From Bacillus sp. (in: firmicutes) (GTDB taxonomy: Bacteria; Bacillota; Bacilli; Bacillales; JACDOC01): a stretch of 64,000 nucleotides of DNA. The stretch is taken from contig JACDOC010000003.1 of NCBI GenBank assembly GCA_017656295.1, forward strand, positions 1 to 64,000, given 5' to 3'. Under the pieces are notes generated by a model that made no database searches, was not told the DNA's origin, and saw only the letters and a program-made list of their open reading frames with translations. The position numbers and the translations under genes were made by a program. Below, piece by piece: positions 33,790 to 42,630 of the stretch. The first letter of the stretch is position 1. Each line of letters opens with the position of its first letter.

Positions 33790-34485
33790 TTATTTTCTTA
33801 TTTCCAACGTTTGACCAGCCACGATCAAGTGAGGATTCGAAAGTTCGTTCCACTGTTGTAAATGTTCAATGGAGACCCCATTGATTTTTGCAATTTGATA
33901 CAACGTATCGCCAGGCTGGATCGTATAAGTAATCACTTTATGTACCTGAGAGACTTCCATGGTTTGATATGGGTCGTGTACTAACGCAAAAACGTATTCC
34001 CCAATACCGCCTTTTCCGTAAATAACAAACGGATCGATGGCGTTTACTTTCTCTATCGTCCATGCCCCTTGATGAATTTCAAAATGTAAATGGACACCTG
34101 ACGAATGACCAGTGGAGCCCATTTTTCCAATCAGTTGTCCTTGCTGTACTTGGTCTCCCTCATTCACAAGTCTTTTTTGTAAATGAGCATAGACGGTTTC
34201 AAAGCCGTTTGGGTGTTGTAAAAAAATAACATTCCCATACGATGAAGAATAATAAGAACGTATGACTTTCCCTTTATCAACGGCAAATACATTCGTTCCG
34301 AGCCTACCACCTATGTCGATTCCTTTATGAGTTCCGTCTCGAGTACCAAACGTATCGGTAATAATACCATCTGTTGGAAACACCCAATGAGATAGTTCCG
34401 CTCCTTTGGCCGGACTTGGAGACAACATAATCATCCAACCAAAAAATATAATATAGAACCGCCTAAAATAATAATCCAATGTCAT
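33790..34485 (-). CDS. Exported M23 peptidase with LysM domain
   Basis: This 231-residue protein has an N-terminal signal or anchor segment (about residues 8-30). An M23 (LytM-type) metallopeptidase domain follows, with zinc ligands in HKGIDIG (near 53) and HLHFEIH (near 132), and a C-terminal LysM domain (YTIQPGDTLYQIAKINGV). All zinc-binding residues are present, so it is probably an active cell-wall endopeptidase, held at the wall by LysM. I cannot assign a specific gene name. The ATG at 34485 is very close to AGGAGAG; a TTG two codons later has better spacing. It is transcribed alone, convergent with ppa. Confidence 0.87.
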   Translation of the reverse strand: MTLDYYFRRFYIIFFGWMIMLSPSPAKGAELSHWVFPTDGIITDTFGTRDGTHKGIDIGGRLGTNVFAVDKGKVIRSYYSSSYGNVIFLQHPNGFETVYAHLQKRLVNEGDQVQQGQLIGKMGSTGHSSGVHLHFEIHQGAWTIEKVNAIDPFVIYGKGGIGEYVFALVHDPYQTMEVSQVHKVITYTIQPGDTLYQIAKINGVSIEHLQQWNELSNPHLIVAGQTLEIRK

Positions 34486-34559
34486 TCTCTCCTAACTTAT
34501 TGGAATGAAACTTTTTACATCTGTTATCGTTTGCAGGCGAAAAAAATTTATTCATACAA

Positions 34560-34598
34560 CAAAAAAGTGCTTAACCAAGAATGATTAAACACTTTTTT
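34560..34598 (-). terminator. Terminator of sigX-rsiX
   Basis: Minus-strand stem AAAAGTGTTTAA / TTAAGCACTTTT with one mismatch is followed by a short T-run, at the end of rsiX. Confidence 0.78.
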
Positions 34599-35742
34599 AA
34601 CGATTACCGTTATTATTTTGTGAGGCTTCCAGATGTAAAGCAATCCCATTCGGTGCCTTAGGAACGGCTACTGGCTCTCGAAATTGAAATTTATCCCAAC
34701 TCTTTGGAGTAATATTTTCGAATGAAACAAATTGATAGCCAAATTGTTTCGCTGCGAGTAAAAGGGATTCAATCATATGAATGGCGTTGGCGTAAGGTAA
34801 AATCGCTAAATCAACTTTCGGTTGAAAAATCAATGATATTGTATTTTTGTCGATTGGTTGAATCTTTATTTGAACATGTTCTGGTAACGTCGGCTGTAAA
34901 TTGGCGCGTGGGGCATGCTTCATTGCTTGAATGACCGATTGCAAGGAAGAATAATCCCCTTTCATTGGCACCAGATAACTTTTTCGACCTAATTGATAAA
35001 TATAGTAAGAACTTTTTTGGTTATTATTAATAGAAAATTGCTGTTCAATCGACTCCCCTTGTGCTTCGTCGGTAACGACCTCTGCGTAACGAATGTTCGA
35101 ATCAGCAAAAGTATAGTTCAATGATTCATATATTGGTTGAACATCGATTACTTGTCGATCCGTTAATGAGCCTAATTTCATGTGTAATTGGACCTTTTCA
35201 CTTTCTGGTTGCTTAAAAGATATCAATTCACTTGAATATAACGGTTGAAATCCTAATTCCTCTTCAGGAATTTTCTTTGCTAATATTTGAAATTGTTGAA
35301 ACCAGGAGCTCTCGTTCGATCCAATGATACTGATTGGAACGACGAGTTGGTCCGGAGTAAGTAGACCAAAGGTGAAAATGGTTTGGCTATCATCATAAAT
35401 GGACTTGACTGGCTCTTCCATCGCCATAATCGAAAATTTTTTGCCTTCCATCTCTTCAGAAACAGTTTGTTCAAAAGATATACTCTCAGCACCGTCTTCA
35501 CTAATATTATAGTGAGGGTCATTTTGTACTAGGATATTCCACGTCACAAAACAAAGAACAAGTACAGCAACAACCGCAAAGGAAGGAATGAGATAAAAAC
35601 GTTTCGTTGGACTTATTTGAGGTTCCTGCCTTCTTTTTTGAATTTCGTCATATACCTCTTCTTTTGTTCGATGGTCGGAAATAGAAGGGAACGATTGGAG
35701 TATTTCTTTCATTTGTTGTTCGTACTCTTCATGTCGTTTCAT
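34597..35742 (-). CDS. rsiX: Anti-sigma-X factor RsiX
   Basis: This 381-residue protein has a cytoplasmic N-terminal part (about residues 1-48) that would bind sigma X, one membrane helix (about 50-70) and a large extracytoplasmic domain. It overlaps the end of sigX by 14 bases, the standard arrangement for an anti-sigma factor. The length is close to B. subtilis RsiX (368). The ATG at 35742 is chosen on that overlap and the sequence MKRHEEYEQQMKEIL. Confidence 0.87.
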   Translation of the reverse strand: MKRHEEYEQQMKEILQSFPSISDHRTKEEVYDEIQKRRQEPQISPTKRFYLIPSFAVVAVLVLCFVTWNILVQNDPHYNISEDGAESISFEQTVSEEMEGKKFSIMAMEEPVKSIYDDSQTIFTFGLLTPDQLVVPISIIGSNESSWFQQFQILAKKIPEEELGFQPLYSSELISFKQPESEKVQLHMKLGSLTDRQVIDVQPIYESLNYTFADSNIRYAEVVTDEAQGESIEQQFSINNNQKSSYYIYQLGRKSYLVPMKGDYSSLQSVIQAMKHAPRANLQPTLPEHVQIKIQPIDKNTISLIFQPKVDLAILPYANAIHMIESLLLAAKQFGYQFVSFENITPKSWDKFQFREPVAVPKAPNGIALHLEASQNNNGNR

Positions 35743-36265
35743 TTGTTTCCGACCCTCCCTTCATAGCCATCATGTGTTTTTTTAATGCTTTTAATGCACG
35801 GTGTTGCGTCGTTTTTACTTTACTTTCCGTCCAGCCAAGTGCTTCAGCGGTTTCTTGAATCGATAATTCTTGAATGAAACGCATAATAATCACCATTTGT
35901 TGGTCTGTCGTACACCTTTGTAAACATTCAAACATCAGTTGAATTTCTTCTTTTTGTATAGCAATTTCTTCAGGCATGGGTGCGTCGCTTATCACTAACT
36001 GTTTCTTCCAATCAAAAAAATCAACAATACGTTCTTTCCATCCTTTTTGTTTTCGAAAGTAATCAATCGCCACATTTTTCGCAATCGAATATAACCAAGT
36101 TTTCTCAGAACTCCTCCCTTGGAAATGATATTGGGCTTTTAATACTCGTATATAAACCTCTTGAACTAAGTCTTCGGCAAGTTCTCTATTTTTAACCATA
36201 TAAAATAAAAATTGAAATACATCTTGGTGGTACTTGTCATACAATTTTTCAAAAAAGGAGTCCAT
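35729..36265 (-). CDS. sigX: ECF sigma factor SigX
   Basis: Sigma X directs genes that change cell-surface charge and membrane lipids, for example resistance to cationic peptides. Region 2 (DVFQFLFYMVKNRELAEDLVQEVYIRVL) and region 4 (IMRFIQELSIQETAEALGWTESKVKTTQHRALKALK) are both present in 178 residues. A sequence matching the known sigma-X consensus exactly lies upstream at 36293-36319, so the gene should be autoregulated. In B. subtilis sigX follows resE directly; here a cobalamin uptake operon lies between. Confidence 0.93.
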   Translation of the reverse strand: MDSFFEKLYDKYHQDVFQFLFYMVKNRELAEDLVQEVYIRVLKAQYHFQGRSSEKTWLYSIAKNVAIDYFRKQKGWKERIVDFFDWKKQLVISDAPMPEEIAIQKEEIQLMFECLQRCTTDQQMVIIMRFIQELSIQETAEALGWTESKVKTTQHRALKALKKHMMAMKGGSETNETT

Positions 36266-36292
36266 ATAAAATATCCTCCTGTCAATAAATTA

Positions 36293-36319
36293 GTCGTACC
36301 TTCAATAAAAAAAGTTACA
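36293..36319 (-). promoter_or_regulatory. Sigma-X autoregulatory promoter
   Basis: TGTAAC (36319-36314), exactly 17 bases, CGAC (36296-36293). This is the published sigma-X consensus from B. subtilis and lies about 27 bases before the sigX start codon. Confidence 0.8.
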
Positions 36320-36339
36320 AACTCACTATATCCCGTTTT

Positions 36340-36378
36340 AAAGAAAAAAGGAAGGAGATTTTTTTATCTCTTTCCTTT
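36340..36378 (-). terminator. Terminator of the btu operon
   Basis: Minus-strand stem AAAGGAAAGAGAT / ATCTCCTTCCTTT is followed by TTT. The btuD stop codon (36364) lies inside it. Confidence 0.75.
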
Positions 36379-37620
36379 ATTTAAAAACGTAAATATCGAT
36401 TGTCTAATACGGTCAAATTGTATTTCATTCATTTGCGAAGAAGATTCACAAGTACCTATTAATATCGTTATTTTACTATTTAATTTAGGGAAAATTGGTG
36501 CAAGTTCTTCATAACAACGAGTATAAACATCAATAAGTTGGAGAGATGAAAATCTTTGGTTAATATGGAAATATAAAGTGACATGGCTCTCATATTTTTG
36601 ATGGAATAACCCATATACGTTTACATCTTGTGAAGTATATACCTCTTCAATTCGTGTAAGAGATGGGGCAACCGCGTAATTCTTTTCTTCCACCTCTTCT
36701 TTAGTTACCCCATCATACCAACCATCAAACGTAACCTGATTGCATTTACCAAATAACCGTACTGGGCGGGAAAAATCAATTCCTTTTTCATTGAAATGAA
36801 CTTTTATTTTGCCAAAAAACGAGCTACTCGGAACGAAAGGCTGTAGCTGCATGGTACTTTTCGATTCATGTGGAAGGAGATGAAACGTAAGACCATAAAG
36901 GGACGACAATTGCTGTTCATGTATTCGATCCATCCGAACGATCTGTCGTTCACACGTTCCTTCTTTCATCATAATGAGCTGATCGCAAAACATAAGTGCT
37001 AAGTTTACATCATGGAACACAGAAACGACTGTGAGTTTTTGTTGATCAACAAGCGAGCGTAAGTAGGCTAACAGTTGAATTTGATGCGAAATATCTAAAT
37101 GATTCGTCGGCTCATCTAACAGTAGAAGTTCCGCTTCTTGAGCAAGAGCCCGAGCAAGAAACACCCGTTGTCTTTCGCCGCCACTTAATTGCACGACAGG
37201 AACTTGCGCGAAGTGATCCACTTGCGTTTGTTGCATCGCCTGTTGGACTACTTGTTCATCCTTTGACGTCCATTTCGGAAACATTCCTTTTTGATGAGCA
37301 TACCTTCCAAAGGAAACAGTCTCCTTAACGGTATAGGAAAACGATAATTCCATATGTTGAGGTAAAACGGCTACTTTTCTTGCAAATTCCTTTGGTGAAA
37401 AATCATGAATATGTTTTCCGTTAATCCAAATATCCCCTTGTTGTAACGACAAAGATCGATTCATCAATTTTAACAACGTCGATTTTCCACTACCGTTCGG
37501 CCCAATAATACCGACCATTTCGAATCGTTCTATCGATAAATTAATGGCGTTTATTAACGGCGTGTTTTCGTCATACCGAAAAGAAACATTTTCTAGGGAA
37601 ATAAAAGGTTGTTTGGCCAT
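36364..37620 (-). CDS. btuD: Cobalamin/cobamide ABC transporter ATPase
   Basis: This ATPase powers uptake with the FecCD-type permease. Walker A GPNGSGKST lies near residue 41, the signature LSGGERQRV near 146 and Walker B LLLLDEPT near 166. The usual ATPase ends near residue 255; here about 160 further residues follow that I do not recognise with certainty. Some cobamide transporters, such as B. subtilis YvrA, carry a long C-terminal part of this kind. The ATG at 37620 overlaps the btuC stop region; a GTG three codons upstream is less likely. Last gene of the operon. Confidence 0.85.
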   Translation of the reverse strand: MAKQPFISLENVSFRYDENTPLINAINLSIERFEMVGIIGPNGSGKSTLLKLMNRSLSLQQGDIWINGKHIHDFSPKEFARKVAVLPQHMELSFSYTVKETVSFGRYAHQKGMFPKWTSKDEQVVQQAMQQTQVDHFAQVPVVQLSGGERQRVFLARALAQEAELLLLDEPTNHLDISHQIQLLAYLRSLVDQQKLTVVSVFHDVNLALMFCDQLIMMKEGTCERQIVRMDRIHEQQLSSLYGLTFHLLPHESKSTMQLQPFVPSSSFFGKIKVHFNEKGIDFSRPVRLFGKCNQVTFDGWYDGVTKEEVEEKNYAVAPSLTRIEEVYTSQDVNVYGLFHQKYESHVTLYFHINQRFSSLQLIDVYTRCYEELAPIFPKLNSKITILIGTCESSSQMNEIQFDRIRQSIFTFLNKGKR

Positions 37621-37625
37621 CTGTC

Positions 37626-38678
37626 TCACATCCCTTTTCTTCTACGTCGGAAAAAAATAAATGTAAATATAGGGGCTCCGATAAAGGACGTTACGACTCC
37701 GATTGGTAATTCACGTGGTTCGATTATCGTACGCGAAAACAAATCAGCGATCACCAGAAAAGCACCGCCATAAAAAAGAGAATGCGGTAGCAACCAGCGG
37801 TGATTACTTCCAATGAATAGACGAACCATATGCGGAATGACGAGTCCGACAAAACCGATTGTCCCACTAACCGCTACACTTGCTCCAGTTAAAATTGACG
37901 CCCCTAATAGGAGCATTTTCTTCCTTTGCTCCGTATCCACCCCAAGATGCTTTGCTACTTCTTCACCGAATGTAAACGCATTCAACTCGCGAATGTTGAA
38001 AAAAATTAGAAGTGCTCCGATTAAAAAAAACGGTAGGAGAAGATAGACAAATTCCCACCCTCTCATCGCCACACTCCCCATCAACCATGTAATTATTTGG
38101 CGAAGCTCTTCCCCAGATAGGGCAACGAAGAGGGTAATCACAGCCCCTAAAAAGGATGAAAAAATAATACCTGTTAAAATGAGTGTTTCTACTCGTAAAT
38201 GGTGATCGATCGCTTTTGCAAACCGTAATACGAGCCATAATGTAAGTAAAGCAAACGCAATACTAACAAACGGTAAGGTTAACCCATTAATGATTGGAAA
38301 TTGCCATTGAAAAAAAATCACGAAGACGGCACCGACGGACGCACCAGAAGAGACACCTAACGTATAAGGATCTGCCAGTGGGTTTTTTAACAGTCCTTGA
38401 AAGGCTGCCCCAGCTAATGATAGTGATGCACCCACTAAAAAGGCTAATACCACTCGTGGCAAACGTACGTTCCAAATAACATTTTTCATCACATCGGTTA
38501 CGCCATCTGGTAAAGGGACAGCCAACCATTTATGTAAGAAGATTTGACCAATAATAGAAAAGGGAATCGACAGCGCCCCTGCCGATACCCCCAATGCTAT
38601 ACATCCAATCGCAATAACAATAGCTAAGACAGTTTGTATTTTTTTATTTAAATTGATCTGGATAAATGGCTTTTGCAA
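37626..38678 (-). CDS. btuC: Cobalamin ABC transporter permease (FecCD family)
   Basis: This is a polytopic membrane permease of the BtuC/FecCD family with about nine to ten helices. Typical segments are RLPRVVLAFLVGASLSLAGA near the N-terminus, the ATPase-contacting loop GVDTEQRKKMLLLGAS, and GFVGLVIPHMVR near the C-terminus. The start is uncertain: an ATG at 38741 has no ribosome site, while a TTG at 38678 has AAGGGG nine bases upstream and gives a normal N-terminus, so I choose it. Either way it overlaps the end of btuF. The cobalamin riboswitch upstream argues for a cobamide substrate rather than a siderophore. Confidence 0.85.
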   Translation of the reverse strand: MQKPFIQINLNKKIQTVLAIVIAIGCIALGVSAGALSIPFSIIGQIFLHKWLAVPLPDGVTDVMKNVIWNVRLPRVVLAFLVGASLSLAGAAFQGLLKNPLADPYTLGVSSGASVGAVFVIFFQWQFPIINGLTLPFVSIAFALLTLWLVLRFAKAIDHHLRVETLILTGIIFSSFLGAVITLFVALSGEELRQIITWLMGSVAMRGWEFVYLLLPFFLIGALLIFFNIRELNAFTFGEEVAKHLGVDTEQRKKMLLLGASILTGASVAVSGTIGFVGLVIPHMVRLFIGSNHRWLLPHSLFYGGAFLVIADLFSRTIIEPRELPIGVVTSFIGAPIFTFIFFRRRRKGM

Positions 38679-39594
38679 GCTCCTCGACCCCTTCAATAAT
38701 TCGTGGCCCCGGACGGGATAATAAATCAGCCTGTACATCATAGACGGCTTTATTTTTAACCGCTTTTACGTCTTGCCAACCTTCGCGGGATAGCACTTGT
38801 TCAATCGCATTGTCCACATAATAACCATATGTCGTAATAATTACATCCGGATTATACGAAATGGCTGCTTCTTCAGTAATGAGTGGCCAGCCTTCTTGTT
38901 CAACGGCGTTTTTCGCCCCTAACATTTCAATCGCTTCATCAATGTATGTACCTTTTCCGGCTGAATAAAGCTCCGGCTGTGGCGAAATTTCTATCCAAAC
39001 CACTTTCGGTTCTCCGTTATCCATTTGAGCCACTTGATCTTTTAGTTCGTTTAAGCGATTTGTGAGGTCACTAACAACTGTCTCTGCTTGTTCCTGTTGT
39101 CCCGTTAAATTTCCGACTTGAACGATTGTATCAAAAATACCTTGAATACTTTTTGCTTCAGGAACAACAAATACCGGAACACCTGCATCTTGTAATTGTT
39201 TTACAAGTGTATCTTCTTGGTGATTGCGTGAACCATGGTCTAACACTAAATCCGGTTCAAGAGACAAGATTTTTTCAACATCAAATTCCATTCCACCAAC
39301 TTTTTCTTTATTCAACACATCTTCTGGATAATTATCCCAATCAGATACACCAACAACTGCATCCCCTAAACCAATGGCATATAAAATTTCTGTATTGCTC
39401 GGAATAAGCGATACGATTCGTTCCGGTTGTTTATCTAATTGCACTTCATTCCCTAACGCATCCGTCACTACAGGTAATGATTGTGTCTCCTCTGATGTTA
39501 CTTCATTTGTTGGTGTTGATCCTTCTTGATTACAACCAGACAACAACAACAACAGCATGAGCATGAGAGCTGCTAACTGTTTCCACCATTTCAT
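38644..39594 (-). CDS. btuF: Cobalamin-binding lipoprotein BtuF
   Basis: This is the extracytoplasmic binding protein of the cobamide ABC transporter. The signal peptide ends in the lipobox LSGC with the lipidated cysteine near residue 21. The two-lobed fold shows PERIVSLIPSNTEILYAIGL (near 57) and LEPDLVLDHG (near 115). The 316-residue length is usual. The ATG at 39594 has GGGGTAAGG upstream; a longer frame would extend into the riboswitch terminator. It is the first gene of btuFCD and under riboswitch control. Confidence 0.9.
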   Translation of the reverse strand: MKWWKQLAALMLMLLLLLSGCNQEGSTPTNEVTSEETQSLPVVTDALGNEVQLDKQPERIVSLIPSNTEILYAIGLGDAVVGVSDWDNYPEDVLNKEKVGGMEFDVEKILSLEPDLVLDHGSRNHQEDTLVKQLQDAGVPVFVVPEAKSIQGIFDTIVQVGNLTGQQEQAETVVSDLTNRLNELKDQVAQMDNGEPKVVWIEISPQPELYSAGKGTYIDEAIEMLGAKNAVEQEGWPLITEEAAISYNPDVIITTYGYYVDNAIEQVLSREGWQDVKAVKNKAVYDVQADLLSRPGPRIIEGVEELAKAIYPDQFK

Positions 39595-39625
39595 AGTCCT
39601 TACCCCTTCCTCATTTTTGTAGGGT

Positions 39626-39656
39626 TGAAAAAAGCCCATCCAAAATCGGATGAGCT
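39626..39656 (-). terminator. Expression-platform terminator of the cobalamin riboswitch
   Basis: Minus-strand stem AGCTCATCC / GGATGGGC with a 6-base loop is followed by six T, between the aptamer and btuF. Confidence 0.85.
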
Positions 39657-39724
39657 AAAACGGACATCATGAAAAAAATCACTTCACGGTCCGTTTCAAA
39701 AGCTCAACCCCCGAAGCTTTGAAA

Positions 39725-39920
39725 CTTAGAACGAGATGGCAGGTCTACTGACTTAGGTTTCTTCCTAAGCAAGCCCTTCCCATGCTATAAATCTAGCACA
39801 GTGGTATGCTCGCTTCGTCCACCTTTACAGTTGCGGGGACAGTTTCGGATTTTCACCGAATTCCCTATTAAGTCCAAATGGGACACCATCTGTTCTTTCA
39901 GTTCATATTAGGTCGTATTT
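39725..39920 (-). ncRNA. Cobalamin riboswitch
   Basis: The minus strand has the conserved core of the B12 element: GGGAATTCGGTG, AAAATCCGAAACTG, TCCCCGCAACTGTAA, a B12-box-like ACCACTGTG, and a 3' closing segment CAGTAGACCTGCC that ends the aptamer. It is followed by a helix with GTTTCAAAGC / GCTTTTGAAAC and then a terminator before btuFCD. High adenosylcobalamin is expected to turn the operon off. Confidence 0.94.
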
Positions 39921-39939
39921 TTAATACAATCCTCTTAAT

Positions 39940-39968
39940 ATGTTACAAAAATATTAATATTTAGACAA
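39940..39968 (-). promoter_or_regulatory. Probable promoter of the btuFCD riboswitch transcript
   Basis: TTGTCT (39968-39963), 17 bases, TAACAT (39945-39940), just upstream of the aptamer. Confidence 0.5.
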
Positions 39969-40086
39969 GAAGTTTTTTTCAATCAAGTTATCTATCTTGG
40001 TTTCTCATGAAACAAAATTATTCATCAAAATGTACCTCTGTTTGACAATCAATGACACCGTAGGGTTGTACACAAGACGCCCAAAT

Positions 40087-41847
40087 TTACGTGTCTGATG
40101 GATTAATCCATGGTAAGAAAAAGGTAAAGGTTGTACCATGGCCAACTTTACTTTGAACCGAAATATATCCTTTATGCGATTCGACAATATTTTTGGCAAT
40201 TGCTAACCCTAATCCCGTTCCAGAACGGCCTCTAGTACGCGCTTTATCTGCTTTATAAAAACGCTCAAAAACAAACGGTAAGTCTTCTTCTGGAATCCCA
40301 GAACCTGAGTCTTGAATATGAACGGTTAATCCTTTTTCATCCAAATTTTGAATCACTTTGACAAAGCCACCATTCGGAGTATGGCGCAGGGCGTTATCAA
40401 TTAAATTTGTTAATACTTGTTCAATGCGATCAGGATCCATAAAAAATGGATGAGTGTCACTATTTGATTGAAACGATAGTTCAACCTCTTTCTCCTTTGC
40501 AATCCCTTGAAACTTATTCGTTACTCTCTCGATAAAAGAAGTGACCTCTACTTGTTCGATGTTTAGTGACTGGTGACCGGCCTCCATACGGGCAAGGTCC
40601 AGTAAATCATTGACTAATCGTCCCATCCGTAATGATTCATCATAAATAATTTTAGCAATTTCTTTTTTCTCTTCTTCTGTTTCTGCGATATCGTCAACGA
40701 TAGCTTCACTATACCCTTGCAGCATCGAAATCGGCGTACGAAGCTCATGGGAGACGTTAGCGATAAAGTCTTTTCTCAATTTATCGAGACGACGTTCTTC
40801 CGTCATATCTCGTACGACGGTCACGGCCCCCCGAATTGAGTCTTTATTATACAATGGACTCACTATAATCACATACGAACGCCCTTGAACAGTAATTTCT
40901 CCAGTTTGCTCTTGTTCGGTTTTGACCATTTTTTTAAATAGTTCTTTCAATTTTGAAGGAATTTCTTTTTGATTCTCGTCTCCTTTTTCAAAATACCAAT
41001 TTTGTAAAAACCGTTCTGCTGGTGGATTGGAAACTTGAATATCCCCATCCCGATTTAACGTAATAACTCCATCAGCCATGCTGCTTAAAATACTAGCTAG
41101 TTGTTCTTTTTCTTGATTTAAGGCATTAATATGAAACTTCAATTGTCGGCCCATTTGATTAAAGGCCGTAGCTAGCTCCCCAATTTCATCATGGGTTAAA
41201 ATCGGAACTTTCGTATCGAATTTCCCTCTAGAGACAGCAAACGCTGCCTCTTTCATTTTTCGTAAAGGGGCGGTAATTCGTGTCGATAAGAAAAAGGCAA
41301 AAATCGTTGTTAAAAAAATTGCGATACCAGCGGCAAGCAAAATTAAATTGGTTGTTTGTTTGGACGTCTCTTTCAACACTTGCAGCGATTGAAAGACATA
41401 AATCATCCCACGATTTGTTGGCAACTGAAACGGCACAGAAATCACTAAAAGATTTTCATAGCGATTTTGCGAACTAGATAAAGAAAGTTCTTGTTTGGAA
41501 GCTTCAGCGCCATCGTTCCACGACGACCGAATAAATTCAGTGACAGCCCTTTTTTCTTCTAGCGACATGTTCGGAGAATAAATTGTTTCATCGTCATACA
41601 AAACGATAACTTTCGTATTTTCGTCTATGAGTTCCCACGAAATATTCAATCCTGTCTCTAATTCGTCATGCTCTTCTAATATTTTCGCTATTTTTTTTGC
41701 TGTGCCGGTTAAATTCTTTTCAATGACAGTAACATGATAATTTTCAAAAAACTCTAGTAGTAAAATCGTTAAAATGAATAAAACGAAAGAGACGAGCAAT
41801 AAAATCGTCCCCCACAGCTTGCCGACGACACTACGCCATAGTCTCAT
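40087..41847 (-). CDS. resE: Sensor histidine kinase ResE
   Basis: ResE senses low oxygen and nitric oxide signals and phosphorylates ResD. Two membrane helices (about residues 12-33 and 168-188) flank an extracytoplasmic sensor region. HAMP, PAS ([14 protein letters not shown]) and kinase domains follow, with the phospho-accepting histidine in NVSHELRTP near residue 366 and the N, G1 and G2 boxes ([31 protein letters not shown]). The 586 residues match the family. It overlaps resD by four bases (ATGA). No clear terminator is seen after it. Confidence 0.95.
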   Translation of the reverse strand: MRLWRSVVGKLWGTILLLVSFVLFILTILLLEFFENYHVTVIEKNLTGTAKKIAKILEEHDELETGLNISWELIDENTKVIVLYDDETIYSPNMSLEEKRAVTEFIRSSWNDGAEASKQELSLSSSQNRYENLLVISVPFQLPTNRGMIYVFQSLQVLKETSKQTTNLILLAAGIAIFLTTIFAFFLSTRITAPLRKMKEAAFAVSRGKFDTKVPILTHDEIGELATAFNQMGRQLKFHINALNQEKEQLASILSSMADGVITLNRDGDIQVSNPPAERFLQNWYFEKGDENQKEIPSKLKELFKKMVKTEQEQTGEITVQGRSYVIIVSPLYNKDSIRGAVTVVRDMTEERRLDKLRKDFIANVSHELRTPISMLQGYSEAIVDDIAETEEEKKEIAKIIYDESLRMGRLVNDLLDLARMEAGHQSLNIEQVEVTSFIERVTNKFQGIAKEKEVELSFQSNSDTHPFFMDPDRIEQVLTNLIDNALRHTPNGGFVKVIQNLDEKGLTVHIQDSGSGIPEEDLPFVFERFYKADKARTRGRSGTGLGLAIAKNIVESHKGYISVQSKVGHGTTFTFFLPWINPSDT

Positions 41848-42560
41848 TCATTCACAACCTCGAATTTATAACCGACGCCCCAAACGGTCACGATCATTTT
41901 CGCAGCATGTTCCGACACGCGATTCAGTTTTTCGCGAAGACGTTTTACATGCGTATCTACGGTCCGTAAGTCACCGAAAAATTCATAGTGCCACACTTCT
42001 TTCAGCAATTGTTCACGATCAAATACTTTATCTGGAGATTTGGCTAAGAAATAAAGTAATTCGTATTCTTTCGGTGTTAAATTCACTTCATTTCCATCCG
42101 CTGTTACCCGATGGGCATCGTTATCAATCGTTAAATGTGGATAAACGATGATGTCTTTTGTTTTCGTATCTGTTTTTAAATATTGAGTAGTAGAAGAACG
42201 TCTTAACAACGCCTTTACGCGTAACACAACCTCCCGCGGACTGAACGGTTTGACAATATAATCATCAGTTCCGACTTCAAACCCTTGCACACGGTTCGCT
42301 TCTTCCCCTTTCGCCGTTAACATGATAACAGGTGTCGCTTTTTTCTCACGTAGGAGTTTACAAACTTCAATCCCGTCCTTCCCAGGCATCATTAAGTCAA
42401 GTAAAATACAATCATAGTCATTATTTAACGCTAATTCGAGCGCTATATCGCCATCTTCTGCCTCTTCGATCACATAGTTTTCTCGTTCTAAATACATTTT
42501 CAACAAACGACGAATTCTTTCCTCATCATCTACCACTAAAATTTTTGTTTGTTTTTCCAT
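41844..42560 (-). CDS. resD: Response regulator ResD
   Basis: ResD activates genes for respiration and anaerobic growth. It is an OmpR-type regulator of 238 residues: a receiver domain with the phospho-accepting aspartate in LLDLMMPG (near residue 55) and a winged-helix DNA-binding domain ([23 protein letters not shown] ... VWGVGYKF). It is coupled to resE by a 4-base overlap. A terminator after resC separates it partly from the resABC transcript, so it may also have its own promoter. Confidence 0.95.
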   Translation of the reverse strand: MEKQTKILVVDDEERIRRLLKMYLERENYVIEEAEDGDIALELALNNDYDCILLDLMMPGKDGIEVCKLLREKKATPVIMLTAKGEEANRVQGFEVGTDDYIVKPFSPREVVLRVKALLRRSSTTQYLKTDTKTKDIIVYPHLTIDNDAHRVTADGNEVNLTPKEYELLYFLAKSPDKVFDREQLLKEVWHYEFFGDLRTVDTHVKRLREKLNRVSEHAAKMIVTVWGVGYKFEVVNE

Positions 42561-42598
42561 AGAACATCCCCCTACTCTATTGTATCTAAATATGATTT

Positions 42599-42630
42599 GA
42601 AAAAAACCTTCACAAAATACGTGAAGGTTT
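42599..42630 (-). terminator. Terminator at the end of resABC
   Basis: Minus-strand stem AACCTTCAC / GTGAAGGTT with a 6-base loop is followed by T-runs. It touches the resC stop codon. Confidence 0.87.

Noticed and set aside
37626-39594. Siderophore (iron) uptake as the role of the FecCD-type transporter
   Set aside because: The clear cobalamin riboswitch and BtuF-like binding protein point to cobamides; no Fur box was recognised.
40000-40086. Terminator for resE
   Set aside because: No stem with a T-run could be found between resE and the btu promoter.
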